DNA of 64,000 nucleotides, taken from Halobaculum sp. XH14. GTDB lineage: Archaea > Halobacteriota > Halobacteria > Halobacteriales > Haloferacaceae. A program made the position numbers and the translations under genes. The notes below the pieces were generated by a model. The model was not told where the DNA came from. It worked only from the letters and a program-made list of their open reading frames with translations, and searched no databases. Below, in pieces: positions 63,253-64,000 of the stretch (within the stretch, counting starts at the first letter, position 1; every line of letters starts with the position of its first letter). The stretch lies in NCBI RefSeq assembly GCF_032116555.1, contig NZ_CP134949.1, forward strand, positions 1,240,001 to 1,304,000, given 5' to 3'.

Positions 63253-64000
63253 CTACTCCAGCGAGAGGCCCGCGTGCCAGCGGTCGACGCCGGCCTCGGC
63301 TTTCACCCGGTCCATCCGCGCGAGCAACGCGGCCGCGAGGCTCGCACACTCGACGGCGCGCGACTCGCCCTCGGTTCTGAACTCGCCGGTGATCCGGTTC
63401 GCGTACACCGTACAGACGGCACCGGCCCGGAGGCCGTACACGTTCGCGATGGTCATGATCGCCGACGCCTCCATCTCGATGTTCTTCACGTTCGCCTCGC
63501 GGAGCTCCTCGACGAGCGAGTCCGCGCCGGCGGCCTCGAACCCCTCGAACCCGGGTCGACCCTGCCCGGCATAGAAGGAGTCGGCCGACATCGTGAGGCC
63601 GACGTGGTAGTCGTACCCGAGCCGCTCGGCGGCGGCGACGAGCGCCGAGACGACCTCGTGGTCGGCGCTCGCTGGGTAGTCCTCCCGGACGTACTCCTTG
63701 CTCGTCCCTTCCTGCCGGACGCCCCCCGAGGTGATGACGAGATCGCCGACGTCCATCCCCTCCTGGATCGCCCCGCAGGAGCCGACCCGGATGAACGTGT
63801 CGACGCCGACCCGCGCGAGCTCCTCGACCGCGATGGCCGCCGAGGGAGAGCCGATGCCGGTCGAGGTGACCGAGAGCGCCTCGTCGTCGTACGTGCCCGT
63901 GGCGGTGCGGTACTCGCGATGCTGGCCGACCTCGACGTGGTCGTCCCAGACCGCCGTCACCTTGTCCACGCGCTCGGGATTGCCCGGAAGCAGAACCGTG
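63253..64000 (-). CDS. nucleoside phosphorylase (uridine phosphorylase-like), 5' end outside window
   Basis: About 249 residues visible. The frame is open to the last base: upstream of VDKVTAVWDD it reads TVLLPGNPER, which is the conserved phosphate-binding G-N-P-x-R start, so only a few N-terminal residues are missing beyond the window. Other motifs: RVGSCGAIQEGMDVGDLVI, and NIEMEASAIMTIANVYG (the MExxA nucleoside site). Splits nucleosides with phosphate for pyrimidine salvage. Specific base preference is not certain. Confidence 0.92.
   Translation of the reverse strand, partial: TVLLPGNPERVDKVTAVWDDHVEVGQHREYRTATGTYDDEALSVTSTGIGSPSAAIAVEELARVGVDTFIRVGSCGAIQEGMDVGDLVITSGGVRQEGTSKEYVREDYPASADHEVVSALVAAAERLGYDYHVGLTMSADSFYAGQGRPGFEGFEAAGADSLVEELREANVKNIEMEASAIMTIANVYGLRAGAVCTVYANRITGEFRTEGESRAVECASLAAALLARMDRVKAEAGVDRWHAGLSLE

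Overview
The window is chromosomal DNA of a halophilic archaeon (class Halobacteria). Proteins are strongly acidic (Asp/Glu-rich), third codon positions are mostly G or C, many genes overlap by ATGA or GTGA, and several starts sit about 26-32 bases downstream of a TATA-like box with almost no leader. Archaeal or haloarchaeal marker genes are present: GHMP-type shikimate kinase, topoisomerase VI next to gyrase, proteasome beta subunit, ATP-dependent DNA ligase, HalOD1 and bacterio-opsin-activator-type regulators, Tat lipoproteins and archaeal transducers. I cannot fix the genus.

Layout. 1-3.4 kb: a lower-GC stretch encoding exported proteins (PKD-repeat protein, CAP lipoprotein, Tat lipoprotein with a DsbA-like fold). 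3.5-5.5 kb: two small conserved proteins, then shikimate kinase and chorismate mutase. 5.6-7.4 kb: small membrane proteins, beta-carbonic anhydrase and a 47-residue peptide. 7.5-11.5 kb: an ABC export operon whose first permease is fused to a PrsW-like protease domain. 11.5-23.4 kb: Rsm22-like methyltransferase, tyrA, PEP-mutase-family enzyme, M24 peptidase, two regulators, aroA, iron alcohol dehydrogenase, P450, aroC and UspA. 23.5-30.6 kb: a 44-residue zinc-finger protein, HtrA-like protease, two chemotaxis transducers flanking a thioesterase, and a bifunctional-nuclease protein. 31-38 kb: TraB plus M50 membrane protein, ALDH plus a ThDP enzyme, purM. 38-48.7 kb: MDR oxidoreductase, CBS regulator, psmB, MBL hydrolases, GCS2-like ligase, DNA ligase and a zinc-ribbon membrane protein. 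48.6-57.5 kb: top6A/top6B diverging from gyrB and gyrA. 57.6-64 kb: SprT-like protein, arginase, epimerase, a winged-helix protein, type II NADH dehydrogenase and a nucleoside phosphorylase cut by the window end.

Five shikimate/aromatic genes (aroK, chorismate mutase, tyrA, aroA, aroC) lie within about 18.5 kb but in several transcription units. The four topoisomerase genes form one block that would set supercoiling and decatenation.

The most unusual structure is non-coding. Three long intergenic gaps (30.6-31.1, 36.5-36.9 and 54.5-55.0 kb) hold related, nested inverted-repeat elements. They share a 12-base core (AGGAGCRCAGCG), and their stem sequences differ while pairing is kept. One element has perfect 19-bp terminal inverted repeats, and another pair separates gyrB from gyrA. 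I found no tRNA, rRNA, CRISPR array, transposase or integrase.
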